A DNA stretch of 64,000 bases from positions 30,021,759 to 30,085,758 of the forward strand of contig OZ025249.1 of assembly GCA_964019135.1 (NCBI GenBank), given 5' to 3'. Both the position numbers and the translations under genes were made by a program. This document shows, piece after piece, positions 10,814-23,049 of the stretch (within the stretch, counting starts at the first letter, position 1; every line of letters begins with the position of its first letter). The DNA is from Arenicola marina (Eukaryota; Annelida; Polychaeta; Arenicolidae). Below the pieces are notes generated by a model, which saw only the letters and a list, made by a program, of their open reading frames with translations, was not told the origin of the DNA and did not search any database.

Positions 10814-11081
10814 GAAACCGCGACCGTCCACGATGAGTATTAAGGGAATTATGGCCATATCTAGATTCCAGTACATTGAGTACATATGCTCGGTCCCCTG
10901 GCTTGAACTTCACATTGAATGGGAGAGCGTGGTTTTGAGGTCAAGACGAAACCGCGACCGTCCACGATGAGTATTAAGGGAATTATGGCCATATCTAGAT
11001 TCCAGTACATTGAGTACATATGCTCGGTCCCCTGGCTTGAAATTTACATTGAATGGGAGAGCGTGGTTTTGAGGTCCAGAC
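10814..11081 (+). repeat. 134-bp direct duplication inside the dispersed repeat
   Basis: The block starting GAAACCGCGACCGTCCACGA at 10814 recurs at 10948 almost unchanged. The reverse-oriented copy of the element has this block only once (about 43545-43665). Confidence 0.85.
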
Positions 11082-11394
11082 GGGGCCTCGGAATCAGGTC
11101 AGCGGCTTGAGTGAATGGTATTACAAATGCTCGTGCCGACCTAGCGTGGAAAAAAGTAAAAAGTTAGTGGCCCAAATGGTGTGTATTGTTGCCCAAGGTC
11201 GTCTCTCACATTACCGCTGCATGACATTTTTGTGAAATTTTCCCCAAATTTTGTTTCCGGATTTCCTGTGGGTATGTGTTGGGATGACAGCACCGTGGCC
11301 ACTGGTCATTCATTAGAGGACTAAACAAAATCACCCCCTGGAGTGATCAGGCGTGTGTCGATGATGCCTTGGGTTATCCTCCGCAAGTGGCGGT

Positions 11395-12010
11395 CCGCAG
11401 GGTCTTCGAATAGGGATGCGGGAGCTCTAATCAGAATTCGTGGGACCAATAGGGATCTGATGGGTCGATTAGGGTTGTGTGGGACAAATCGAGATGTGCA
11501 GGGTCGAATTCGACGGTTCGGAACGGGATCCGTGGGACACATTGGTATACGACGGGTCAAAGCTGGTTTCGTTGGGTCCAATCTGGATTAGCAATGTTCA
11601 ATCAGGATCACCAGGGTCGAATCGGGATCTGATGGTCAAATAGGGATGCGACGGGTCAATCTGCATCCTAGTTGTCAAATCTCTATCTGGCGGCTTCCAT
11701 CAGGTTCTGAGGGAGTAAATAAGAATCATATGAGTCCAATCTTGATCCGACAGATTGAATCTAGATCTGATTGTCAAATCTGGATCTGAGAGGTCAAATC
11801 TGGATCTGAGAGGTCAAATCTGGATCTGACGGATCAAATCTGGATCTGAGGGTCAAATCTGGATATGAGGGGTCAATCTAGATCTGAGAGATCAAATCTG
11901 GATCTGAGGGGTCAATCTGGATCTGAGAGGTCAATCTGGATCTGAGAAGTCAAATCTGGATCTCATAGGTCAAATCTGGATCGGAGGGGTCAAATTGGGA
12001 TCTGAGGGGT
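11395..12010 (+). repeat. Degenerate ~22-bp tandem array (GGTCAAATCTGGATCTGA type)
   Basis: About 25-30 imperfect units, most regular at 11780-12000 and decaying upstream into GGGTCGATTAGGG-type units. The other copy of the element holds only about five such units (about 43370-43475), so array length varies between copies. Confidence 0.8.
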
Positions 12011-12690
12011 CAATTAGTGCCTTCAGTTGACAATTTGGATCAAATAGAGGTTTCAGCGGGCAAAATAGAGTTTTAGCGAGTAAATTTGGCAAAGTAGGCC
12101 ATTACACATACAATTTGGCCCAAATAGAGCTTTTAAGGTACAATCTGGGGTAAATAGTGCTTTCGCTGGGCCAAATATAACCACAGAGAGCAATTCGGCA
12201 TAGATATCGGCGTGGGATAGCAACTTATTCCAAACAGAGCCTTCTGTTGAGAAAATAGAGATTTCTGTTTACAAAATTGAGCTTTCTGTTGGCAAAATAA
12301 AGATTTTGCGAGCTAAGTAGAGCTTTCAGCAGGCAATTTGAGCTAAATATCGCACTTAACTGACAATTTGGGCTAAATAGCGAGTATAACAGGGAATTTT
12401 AGGTACACTGGGCATCTAACTGGCAATTTAGGTTAAACAGCGCGTATAACGAGCAATTTGGCCTAAATTGCGCATGTAGCGGGTAATTGCTGGTTAAAAA
12501 GCGCATGTAACGCTCAATTTATGCTAAATAGGGAATATAACGGGCGATTTGAGCTGAACAGCGCATATAGGGGGCAATTTTGGATAAACAGCGCTTATAC
12601 GGGACAATTCGGGCTAAACAGCACGTATAACGGGACATTTGAGCCAAATACCGCATTCATCCGACAACGTGCGCACCGCAGGCTCTATTT
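12010..12690 (+). repeat. Degenerate ~31-bp tandem array (CAATTTGGGCTAAATAGCGC type)
   Basis: Around 20 units with a shared GCAATTTGGGCTAAAT core and a variable tail (GCGCATATAACGGG, GAGCTTTCTGTTG). The inverted second copy at about 42640-43370 preserves the same order of variants. The open frames running through it in both copies are by-products of the repeat. Confidence 0.8.
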
Positions 12691-14955
12691 TGAGCAGTGT
12701 GCAATGAGCAATTAACCGATATTAACGGAATTACAGGTAACGCCGTCGTTTGTGCCGGTTACGTGAGGATCGCGTCATGTGACGCATCTTCCGCCCGCGA
12801 ATTTAATGCCATATTAGAGTTTAAGTGACCATGAAATAATGAAAGAGCGATTGCTTGACTCCTTATGAATGGCGCTACGAATTTTACTTTTTATCTAATA
12901 ATACGTCATCGTGACGCAACATGACGTCATTTGACGTTTGCGAAAATGCTTAAGATGGCTTCTATTTCTTTAATATACCTACGTATCAACTCGGGCTATG
13001 ACAGCTATTGCCAAAGTGGCTGAAAATAAAGCAAACCCAACATGTCGTAGGAACACGTTAGCTATGACGTCATTTTTGACGCATGCTTATCCCCTGCGCC
13101 AAAAAAGTTACACACGGCACAAACTGTCCCTGAACACGACCTGCAACGTCAAGCAACCCGAAAGTCGCCATACCTTGTAATAGCTGAGTAATAGCCTACG
13201 TAAGATATGTCACGTCATGACGTCATAGTGACGTTATGACCTGACGCACGACAACGTCCAAGCGGCAATATGCCAAGCTTTACTGCCACAACTTATTCGA
13301 TTAAAGAGCTAGGCGATAGAAAGATTAGTCCTTCAGCTATGGCTTGGCGAAATGTTCAACAATTGCATTAGCTTAACATTGCGGAAACATGGAGACCGAC
13401 GACCAGAACAAAGAACACTGTAAGCGAAGTGATATAGCAGCTAATTTGTTTCTTTTAATATTTTGCTGACCATCAATGTTCTCTACCATTTGACGTAAAC
13501 ATCACAGCTCTAGCTTGTTTTTCTGATTTTTGACGATTTTTTCAAGATGAACACAATCTCCATTCACTCATCATTGACTGCCCCGCAAAGGTGTCGTCCC
13601 ACTTCGGAGCGCTCTAGCGCCACAACTAGGCAACGTCCGCCTAATTAAAGCACTAAGTGATCTGAAGATACTTATTGGCACCTAGTTGGCGAAAAGATTG
13701 CAATTTTAGCATTTGTATCTGATTTCTGACGATTTTTCTTTAAATGGCCAGAATCTATATGTTTATCATTAGGCCAGTGGCTTCGTTGCCATGGAAACAA
13801 AAATTAATATTGAGATCGCCGTGTTTTTCTTATAGCTTGCTTTGTGATGATAGTACCTCACTGTGTGGTGAAGAAGACTGAAAGTGTTTGAACGAAAGTA
13901 GGTCATATTCGACCAAGTTCATTTTTCCCTATAGGATCCAATGTTAAACGATTTCGACTATATACCGAAAAGTAATAATGCTATGTCACCATGTTCACAG
14001 ATTATGACTCAGCTTAGTATTATTCATCCACAGCTGCAAGCATTGAGCGATGGCTTGAATAGGACGCCCGTGGGAGCCTCTGCTAACACCAAAAAGCCGT
14101 ATCTTTCACCATAGGCCAAATTTCAAAAAAATCCTGTGACGTCACTTTTTGCTGCGATTGCATGAACTAAGCGTTGTGACTACTATGTATCATGTTTAAC
14201 CAAGGAAAAATCGCGGTGTTGTTTGATGGAGGCACTTGCGACATACGCGACAAAACATTTTTCCCAGCCTAAAGATACAGCCCTTTTAACATGGGAAGTC
14301 CCATAGAGAAATTCCCCCGGCCCTGGAACCGGAAGTAAGATAGGAACGTATCATTTTTAGTTAGGAGCTATACGAAAAATTACTTTCCCTACAATATGAC
14401 ACCAGTCGCGCATTTTTATGATTTTTTTCTGGTTTTTGACGATTTTTTGTAAGTACCAAAAGTGACGTCATCGTGACGTCAAACAAATCATCAGAAAACT
14501 GTAAGATTCAACAAAGATCATCGCAATTGATATTTCTATGACATATTAGAACCGCATAGCGATAGCTTGATGTTAAATGTGTCAAAAAGCGTGAAAACTG
14601 ACAGAGGTCATTTTGTGCATTTTGCGCAAAACCTATTACCTCATTTTGCTCGAAAATGAGTATTACGCATCAAAAAGTGAACAATACCCGAAAACTGCAC
14701 CTGAAAGAGGGGCACATTCTGAAACTAATTCCAGATTTCTAGCTTTAATATTAACGGAGATATAAGCGTTTTTAGTTATTTTTTCAAAAAATCGCTGTGA
14801 CCTTGACCTTTGACCTTTCGACCTGCATGACGAGAATGTTGTAGCCCTATAGCCTAGCTATTAGGTACTAAAGACTGCGAACTAATACATACAGCCGTTA
14901 GGCCACAAGGAGACTTCCCGTTTTCGAGTGAAACAGACACATACATACATAGCCA

Positions 14956-16300
14956 GTGCCTGGGTTACAAGAGGGCTTTAGCCCCCTGCCTGCTTGTATG
15001 GTAAGCCTTTACGTTCATATTCGAGGACGAAATTTCACCTATGGTAAGTGCGAATTGGTTTGAGGTTGGCTCTGGACATATGCAGTCTATTGACATTCAG
15101 GCCAGTGTGTGTATCATGACGCCTAATCTAGGCCCTGATATGGTAGTTATTGCCTGAATATCTTGTCAAGTTACCGGGAGTAGCATCTGTCAGAAGTACT
15201 CTTGTTAGCATCCAACTGTGAGCTACAAGTTGACTTCACCTGCCTTTTACAGTTAAGGTTCACCCACGGTTTTGACCATTCGACGCATTTTGGCTATTGG
15301 CTAGCCACGCGTACCTAAATTATTTGTGTGGGGTTCCCGTCATCCCATAGTCTGAGGCTCCGATCCAATAACGAACGGTATTTACCTGGTAAGTAAATAA
15401 TACGCCTCGCCTTCCATATTATCGCTACTTCGTCTGTGGTCGGTCCTTTGTTGACCGAGCGACTGCATTCAGTTTGTATTATGAGTTGGCCCACCCGCCC
15501 CAACCCAGCTTGTACATAATCATCGTTTTAGGCCTTGTTCCTCACCGCGACCACTCCTTGGTTTGGCCTTCTCATTCTATGCTCACATTTTGGCTCTGAA
15601 TTACTCATTTGCAGTTTTAGTTTTGCGTGCACAGAACACACGGTGGGTCGGTATAAAAGGCAGTAGCCTACTTGGCGACTTCACTCGATGCCTCTGCCAC
15701 GCCAGGTAACCAAGACTCTATAGGTTCACTGAACTAGGTATGATTTTCTATACCGTTTCAGTATTTTCACCAAGCCTATTGCTATCAGAGGCTGGTAGAT
15801 CGCTGTTGGGCCATTTCGCCGCCATGCTAGCTGATCGGGGCCGCCTTCTCGACTGGGGTTTGTTATGAATCCTATGTTGTAGGGTGGCGACTCGGTCGGC
15901 TAGTTTGGTGTGCGATCAGAAACAGCGATGAGACGTGAACGGCCCCTGATGAAGACACGTCTTATTCGGTCCCCTGAAACCTTGGTTTCAGTGTTCATCT
16001 CATATTTACCCTCACGGGGTCTCCATTTTCATTCATAAGTGTGCAATGTGGCAATTGTTCACGATTGTTCACTGTTGTTTTGGCCTATTTTGATCTATTC
16101 TCGTTTTGGCCTGTTTTGATCCATTTCATTTTCCCCAGACCTGTTTTCATCTGTTATATGTTTTCCCCAGATCTGTTTTTGGCCTGTTTTTATCCATTAT
16201 ATGGTTATCCTGGACTTACCTACAGCTTGTGGTTTACCCCGTGCCCGTGCGTTTCTTTTTGACACACATACATACATACAAACAAACATACAAATGAACT
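14956..16300. other. Intergenic stretch with an isolated TATA-box-like promoter motif
   Basis: No convincing gene. GTATAAAAGG at 15651-15660 is a strong TATA match followed by a GC-richer leader and two GT donor-like sites (CCAG|GTAACC near 15706, CTAG|GTATGA near 15738). This could be the promoter of an unannotated transcript or of a decayed element. A CATA/CAAA microsatellite lies at 16262-16296. Confidence 0.3.
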
Positions 16301-16432
16301 TACTGTGGCAGAGCCACGGAGTTGCTCCAGTGGCGCCATCTAGCGAGTGAGTAAGTAGTTCGGTTGACCGTAGCGTAGCGCCCTCTAGCGAACGGCGGGT
16401 GGTCCTCTCCGGAAACTGGGTTGCATGTGGGA

Positions 16433-17245
16433 TTATAGGGCTCTACAGTCACTACGGGATCTTATCGAGACCCCACGAGACAGGGAAACGTATACTCTAC
16501 GACAATGCCTAGGCCTAGCATCAACGGCCTGTACGTGCTGCCAACCTTCCGGTTGTTTGCCTTCACTCGCTTCACACACAAAATCGGCTAAAGCTGTCCT
16601 TGGATGCACAACTAACCACTGACCAGTTCTGTGCATGTCAGAATTATAACCATCCGAGTAGATATAAGTAATATATGAGCGGTTAGACAGTTGATAAACT
16701 ATAATCCGGTTGTCTCATGGTTGACTGTCAGTGTTAGGCGATCTAATGTGCTGCGCGGGGTTTTCCATGTCGTATGACGTAATAATCATCATGACTCTGC
16801 GCGCGGTATCTATGGTTACGAAACAACGCTCCTTATATGGAATGACCAGGCGAAGACAATGGTGCTCGGTTTGTCGCAGAAATGTAAATATCGATGATTT
16901 GCCTCAAATTACAACGTTTTCAATATTCTCATCAAATGAACCACATGCATTATGGGGAGATAACTGTCTTATCTTTAACTATATTATGATTTTATAGTTA
17001 GGAATGCCTGAACCAAAGCAAACAAAACAAAAAATGGATTCACACCCACTCGATTCTTCACGCACAAACCGCGCAGCCGGCTGGTTCCCAACACTCAAAC
17101 GTTGATTACAATGAGTGCGAGTCACAAAGCTGTAGCAAGGCACCAGCGTGATGCGCACTCGTTCTAAGAGCACGTGTTTGTTTGTTGGTCCCCAAAAGAC
17201 CTAAACCGGAAATAGAACCCGCGAGAACTGTACAACCCTATTCGA
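16433..17245. mobile_element. Possible non-autonomous DNA transposon, same family as 25486-26363
   Basis: The right end (about 17165-17245), read on the minus strand, gives AATAGGGTTGTACAGT, CTCGCGG, TTTTGGGGACCAACAAAC and CACGTGCTC in the same order and spacing as the left end of the element at 25486. The left end near 16437 keeps only ATAGGGCTCTACAGT. The interior shows no transposase. Confidence 0.4.
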
Positions 17246-18079
17246 AAATGAGATGCCGTCCGGATCAGGTGTAACTATTTGTGATCTGCAACTTTCTGAA
17301 ACATCCGCGACCGACAGGCCTGCCCGTCAGTTTCAACACCGAGAAGAGAAAGTCTACGTTACGTAGAGGTGTGTATTTTGTGTGAAAGATCCCGATGATG
17401 TTATATTTTCAAGCTTGTATGGCTCTGTCTAATCCAGCCATCTTTGTCACATGTTTTTAACGTGTAACAAAACTTAATGTCTGCCTATATCGTGTGCTGC
17501 CATTTAGTCCACTGTGGTGTTTTTGTGTTTAAATGTAACCTATGATCTTTTTTTGTGAAGTCAACGTATTTTAGACGGGTTATTTACGTGGTTAACGCGG
17601 GCAGTTTTAATAAACTTATCGTTGAGGGCTATCTCTGGCTGACAGCGAGCACCCGCGGGTCGATATGCGGTTAGTAGTGGCATAACACGCCTCTCTACAT
17701 ACGCTGATTTACTTTATATATATGATGGTCAAATACGTAATAAGTTCTGATTTGTAATACACCATGATTTATACACGTTATGATTTTGTAATACGTCATG
17801 ATTTATACCAGTTATGATTGTATGACAAATTTATACATGACTACATATCTCCCAATTGATCTTTCAATAGCAATGGATTATATAATAACGTCATCGACGT
17901 GAACGAATTACCTATATAACGCAATTTGGATTTGTATTTGTATCTTTTTATCCTGTTTTCACACAGGGTGCTTTGTTAGGATTGGTGTCCAACGTAGCCA
18001 CTAAAAGCATGAACATGGCCAGACTGTAGTTGTTTCTTTTTGCCTAACCGACGCTCCCACCAATCGAATCTTGCTACTT
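17246..18079. other. AT-rich intergenic sequence, nothing identified
   Basis: No open frame of note, no RNA gene. A short imperfect repeat (ATGATTTATAC) occurs at about 17700-17815. Confidence 0.4.
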
Positions 18080-18475
18080 GACATTATGGTTCTACAGACC
18101 CTTAAATGCTACACAGTCCAACGTCACATTACGTACCCTTACGTAAGATCACGCCAAACTGTGAACAGCTGATCTTGCGTATTGTTACGCGAGATGACAC
18201 AATATAATGCAATACGTATAAGCTTACATAATGGTTATACAGACCCTTAAGGACTACACAGCCCAACGTCACATCACGTACCCTTACGTAAGATTACGAC
18301 AGACTGCGCATAGATGATCTTGCGTATTGTTACGCAAGATTACGCAATATAATGCAATACGTATAACCTTACATAATGGCTATACAGACCCTTAAAGGAC
18401 TACACAGTCCAACATCATATTGCGTTCCCTTACGTAAGATGACGCCAGACTGTGTATAGCTGATCTTGCGTATTG
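18080..18475 (+). repeat. 145-bp tandem repeat, about 3 units, with a conserved hairpin
   Basis: Markers recur every 145 bp (ATGG at 18086, 18231, 18376). Each unit carries ATCTTGCGTA followed a few bases later by TACGCAAGAT (or a close variant), a short inverted repeat. The third unit is cut by the LTR insertion at 18476, and related sequence resumes at about 20939-21140. The same hairpin appears at about 10697-10720. Confidence 0.75.
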
Positions 18476-18616
18476 TTGTAACGGTCAGGCCCCTCTTCGC
18501 GCAGACTTACAAGTTTAGTACCGCCATCTAGCGAATAGCGGCAGCGTAAGTCAGGATAGGTAGAAGAGCACTCGCTAGGGGGAGTTAGGGTAGCAGGACA
18601 GGAAGTAGGACGGTAG

Positions 18617-19519
18617 AAATAGAAGACATGGCCTTAAATAGTATTGTCCACGCTATCCCTAGACACTGGCGAAATATACTGCGTCGCCAATGTCTAAACA
18701 AGATAGACACTGATATTTCTACAAACATAGAGCTTCTCAACCAAGGTATTCCAATTAATGGTAAAATGACCAAGGTGAAGACGCTAAGAAATAAAGACCT
18801 TTATCTAAACTATATTAGTAAGATATAGAGCGAAGCCCAACTTCAATAGACAGATCGATGGCTGGAAGAATTTCCATTCTTTCATGATGATAATTTTAAC
18901 TGGTTTTTCTCCTTAGCACACAGACTGACGCGCAATACAAAGATACAAACTTTCCAGTTCAACATTTTACACAGAATAATTCCATGCAATGACAATTTAA
19001 AGAAATGGAACATATAAGAAACCCCTGTGTGCAGCTTTTGTAGTGAAATCGACACGATTGAACATTACTTTTACAACTGTCGCAATGTCAATCAGTTATG
19101 GAAATTAAGAGATTGAAGAGTGGATTCTCTCCTTGTTCGGTGTTAGCGTGAAATTGGCAATAGTTGATGCGCTTTTCGGAGTATCGGAGAAACAGAAAAC
19201 CCATATGTGGAATATTAATTGTATCATACTGTTTGTTAAATGGTATATTTATAAGCACAAAATGTCAAACGGAAAGATCCTAAATCCAAAATGTTGCCAG
19301 GTATATATTGCAAAACAACTGTGTATTGAATACTATGCTGATCACATCGTCGGACACCAGTCCAAATATGATTATATGTTTGCGATAATAACAACCAATA
19401 GCTCCAGTCTAGTGTGAAGAAACTATATATATATATGAGCATGTTAGCAATTCGTTATGTTACATTATTCTGTACCTCTCACTGCTGAAGATAATAAAAA
19501 AAAAATAAGAAAAAAAAAT
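18617..19519 (+). mobile_element. 5'-truncated LINE (L1/Tx1-like), 3' end of reverse transcriptase ORF
   Basis: Flanked by a 12-bp target duplication GTAGGACGGTAG (18605-18616 and 19520-19531) and ending in an A-rich tail (about 19493-19518). The plus-strand frame from 18628 reads IPRHWRNILRR and later FQFNILHRIIPCNDNLKKW, then CSFCSEIDTIEHYFYNC (about 19030-19080), a zf-RVT type CxxC...HxxxxC motif. A downstream frame (19133-19417) continues with a VKWYIYKHKM segment typical of the C-terminus of Tx1-clade ORF2. In-frame stops near 18826, 18847, 19016 and 19114 and a frame change show that it is dead. It inserted into the LTR after the LTR itself had integrated. Confidence 0.8.
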
Positions 19520-20032
19520 GTAGGACGGTAGCTCGGTAGGGGGCGTCGGTGAGATTGGGTTGGTAAACTTCCGCCAGAAGAGGAAACCGAGAGAGAGCAA
19601 GATTAGATAAAGAATAATAGAGGATTAAAGGTTTTTAACGTAACTATCTTTATGAATAGTTTAGCTATCTTTTTACGTAGCTTATCTAGCAGGTTTCTCA
19701 AGTACTTTGAAGTGTAGCCAGGCGTGGTTTAGTTCTATTTTCAAGCGTAGGTATACAGTTACTTTGATTATCGCCCATTGGCTGAGAGAGACTGGGGGAC
19801 GCTTGGGGCCCAGGCTGGTATAAATAGAGGTGCTTTGGGAGACCTCGACACAGACAGACAGCGAGAGCCACAGACAGAGAGAGCCACAGACACAGAGACA
19901 GAAGTTGCTGCAGACCCCAGGGGTGATACTTGCTATAAGCTTGCCGCAGTAGCCGCGGCTGTAGTGAGTGTGATTTCTGGGTCTGGTTCCTGGGTCATAT
20001 TCTTTATATGCAAGGTGCTCTCCTTTCCTATT

Positions 20033-20475
20033 AGTTTCTGTGAGGTGCTATGAGGTTCTGTGAGGTTCTGTGAAATCCTATTAGTTAATGTAGGGTGCTA
20101 TCAGTGACGGCTGTGAGGTTCTGTGAAGGCGTGTTAGTTACTGTCAGGTGCTGTGAGATTCTGTGAAGACCTATTAGTTGCTCTGAGGTTATGTGAGGGG
20201 CTGTGAGGTTCTGTGAAGTCCTATTAGCTACTGTAGGGTGCTATCAGTGAAGGCTGTGAGGTTCTGTGAAGGCGTATTGGTTACTGTGAGGTTCTGTGAG
20301 GTGCGATGAAGTTCTGTGAGGTTCTGTGAAGTCCTATTAGTTACTGTAGGGTACAATCAGTGAAGGCTGTGAGGTTCTGTGAAGGCGTATTAGTTACTGT
20401 GAGGTGCTGTGAGGTTCTGTGCAGGGCTGTTAGTTACTATAGGGTGCTATTAGTTATTGTAGGGTGCTATTAGTT
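20033..20475 (+). repeat. Tandem repeats inside the LTR (GTGAGGTTCTGTGAAG type)
   Basis: Irregular units built from GTGAGGTTCTGTGAAG, CCTATTAGTTACTGTAGGG and GTGCTATCAGTGA, with a longer period near 100-140 bp. The flanking segments with CAAGCTTGCCGCAGTAGCCG (about 19937 and 20511) are also duplicated, so the whole block arose by internal duplication in the LTR. Confidence 0.75.
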
Positions 20476-20938
20476 ACCAGTGAGGAAGACTCCAGGGCTC
20501 CAACTTGCTACAAGCTTGCCGCAGTAGCCGCGGCTTTAGTGAGTTCGATTTCAGGGTCTGGTTTCTCAGCCATTTTTGTGTTATGGTGAGATAGCTGTGA
20601 AGTTGGTTATATCAAGTGTACATTTATTAGTGGAGAGAGGTCGCAGGGGCAGGATATAACCGGAATGGTGTATAGTTTTAGTTGGGATCAGGCGTGCAGT
20701 GTGGATTGTTCTATAACCTGTATTTTCGCAAGAGCTGATGTTTATAAATAAACACTGGAACAGTATATTTGCATTTTCTTCATCTTGTACCTTAGCTGGT
20801 TACAATATTGAAACTTGTTTCAATGCGAAAAACCGATAACCAAGTAGTAAAAATGCTGAACCGAAGACTTTAAGCCACAACCCCTACCAAGACAAGTATA
20901 TCTGCGCAGTCGCCACAACACGACACCCCCTCGGCACG

Positions 20939-21140
20939 TTGCATTGTTACACAAGATGACAAGATATGATGGAATAAGTATAACCTTACCTAATGGTTAT
21001 ACAGACCCTTACGGGCTACAGTGAAATAAAATAGTATCCTAAGTGTAACCATACATAATGGTTATCCAGACACTTAAGGGGCCCAGTTCAACGTCGCATT
21101 ACGTACCATTACGTAATATTACGCCATACTGTGTAGCCGG
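20939..21140 (+). repeat. Diverged continuation of the 145-bp repeat
   Basis: TAATGGTTATACAGACCCTTA and CATTACGTACCATTACGTAA-like segments match the array at 18080-18475. About 130 unmatched bases lie between the LTR and this stretch. Confidence 0.6.
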
Positions 21141-21659
21141 ATATATAGATAAGTAAAGGTTGGGGGAAGGTTGGGGGACAAACATGCCAAAGGGGGCCCG
21201 GAGGCCCCGCCCACCAACCCAAGGGAAGGCTGGACGTTTAAGTTAACATGGGAAAATATGAATATAGAGTTCTGGGAAACTTAAACTAGCTGCGGCAGTA
21301 GCTGCTCCGATACGGAAAATATGTGGCTTATAAAGAGACAGATCTAAATCAGGATAACTATGGTCCGACGGAAAATATGAGTGAAATAATGCGTCATGAC
21401 CAACGCACCGTCGCGTAAGACAAAACAGGAGCAGGCCCGTCAGGTCCACCCGCTGAGTACATTCATAGCCTTTAACTTGACCAAGATCAGTTCTTACCCG
21501 AATTATTTTACAGTGGGAAAATATTACCGTCACTGTGCTTTAGAAACGAGTGACACCAAGATATGGGAGACATATTCCTTTCGACCGGACAAAGGCTAGA
21601 TCTATATCTGCCTCTATCAGGCAATTTACCATGAAGTAGCCTGTCGGATCGGGTAAAGA

Positions 21660-22070
21660 ATTAAAGTTGCATGTCGAGTTCTTTCCCGCCAAAACTAAGC
21701 TCAGGCGAAATTTATATCAAAATTTGCAGAAAACTCGATTGTTCCATTCCATAAATTCAGAAACCTGATAAACCTCGCCGTTTCGGCTGTGGTGTGGCAA
21801 ACGTGCCTATCCCGCGACACCACAGCACTCTGTCGCGGCACTGCTACTTATAACAAAGCATCGCGAAGCACTCAAACTGATGACGTTTATCACTAAAATG
21901 AAAATTGGTGGCAAATTGATATCACGGGAAAGGCTAAGAGACACTATTTGGCAGTCTGGCATGGGGGGAGTATAGACAAAACCAATCGTGAATGATTCAA
22001 GGACTGATTCTTATTTGTATTTTGACCTCTTTAGTTTTGGCGGGAAAGAGCTCCACATGCAACTTTAATC
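21660..22070. mobile_element. MITE-like element with 39-bp inverted ends
   Basis: About 410 bp. The left end (21660-21699) and right end (22031-22069) are inverted repeats that differ at two or three positions; shared parts are TTAAAGTTGCATGT and TCTTTCCCGCCAAAACTAA. Inside, GCTGTGGTGT and ACACCACAGC (about 21787-21827) form another hairpin. No coding capacity and no evident target duplication. Confidence 0.65.
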
Positions 22071-23049
22071 TTATGAAATATGATTTGCCTGACACATAAG
22101 TTGTGGATCGTGGCTATAAAGACAAGCTGTAAACGAACACGTTGTCAAAGGAGGCAGGTAGAGGATTAGACTGCCGACCATACTAAACAAACGAAAAATG
22201 TGATCTCAAAACCTTGTACAGTTTTCACGTGGCGGATGTCACGAACGGCAAATGCTGGATCACATAGTCCAAGGTGGCATCAAGTCTGGTACGGTGATGG
22301 GGTGGCGAATGTGCTTCCGCTCTTGCTGCCTCATCTGGTTAAGTCGGGCAGGGTCGTGAAGGAGAAGAGTCTTGAAGTCCATGTTCTTCCGATCTTGACC
22401 TTCACTGCTGGGTCGATCATGAAACTCAGGTCCAGGGTGAAAGATGGGTAGTGTACAGAGGGGTAGAAGGAACACTGAAGTCATTACCTAGGCACCTGAT
22501 AATAGGTGCGAAGCAGGCACCACCTCCTCCTCCAAGTCAAACTCGTGGTCTCCCGGCTGAGCTGGGGTCTGAGCGCTGGTGCTCGGTTGTGGGCCGGAGT
22601 TCCTCTCGCACCCCAGTCATGACCTGGGCAGTGACCCTCCTAACCAGGCTCTTCCTTGTCCGCCTAGGTAGGTTCTAAGGTCGGGCGCATGTCTACAAAA
22701 CACTGCAGGCAGCTTGGGTTTGTTGGCTGGACGAGTCCTGGGCAATTCTGGAATTAAGAGCAAACTCAACGACGCGAATATCATCGGTTTAGGTGTAACA
22801 GGACTGAAATTACCTGAAGATGTATGACCGAGTATTATAATCCATAAGGCAAAAATTGATGTTGCTGGCTCAATAAAAGGATGTCGCAGGGCAAACGGTC
22901 ACCAAAAATGAAATAATTTCACTGTTAATGCAATAATACAGACTTAGAAAATAAGAGTGCAATGTTTGGAAACAATTTGCCCTGGGTGAAATTATGATAT
23001 CTTATGCCTAACGAGTAGGACGTCATCTTCACTTTAGACCACAAGGCTC
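22071..23049. other. Intergenic, nothing identified
   Basis: Short open frames on both strands around 22200-22680 overlap each other and show no recognisable domain. Nothing else is seen. Confidence 0.4.

Larger units (their letters stand above)
10740..14955 (+). mobile_element. Large dispersed repeat (about 4.2 kb), copy 1, class unknown
   Basis: Collinear with the reverse complement of about 41385-43745. Shared landmarks in order are: a block with GACCGTCCACGATGAGTATT, a 22-bp degenerate tandem array, a 31-bp degenerate tandem array, a stretch with several TGACGTCA-like motifs, a block with GGCCCTGGAACCGGAAGTAA, and a terminal CTTCCCGTTTTCGAGTGAAA that runs into a CATA repeat. No transposase or reverse transcriptase frame is visible. 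The second copy is shorter because of fewer tandem units and missing middle sequence. The ends are not inverted repeats of each other; a GAAACA-CATACATA motif recurs in direct orientation. Confidence 0.6.
18476..20805 (+). mobile_element. Solo LTR of a retrotransposon (fossil), carrying a nested LINE
   Basis: Ends are TTGTAACGG (18476) and TGGTTACAA (20805), flanked on both sides by the same 5 bases TATTG (18471-18475 and 20806-20810), as expected of an LTR target duplication. It contains a TATA box (19819-19829) followed by a probable R region and an AATAAA (20747-20752) near the 3' end, in the correct order for an LTR read on the plus strand. Without the LINE the LTR is about 1.4 kb. No internal coding region or second LTR is adjacent, so it looks like a remnant of LTR-LTR recombination. 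Family is not assigned (Gypsy-like ends are plausible). The intact target site suggests moderate age. Confidence 0.65.

Noticed and set aside
15946-15985. Hammerhead ribozyme core (CTGATGA ... GAAAC)
   Set aside because: The stem II needed between CTGATGA and GAAA does not form in the right place, and no matching stem I/III cleavage site was found.
22200-22680. Cluster of overlapping 74-83 codon frames
   Set aside because: Frames overlap on both strands, with no domain and no splice context.
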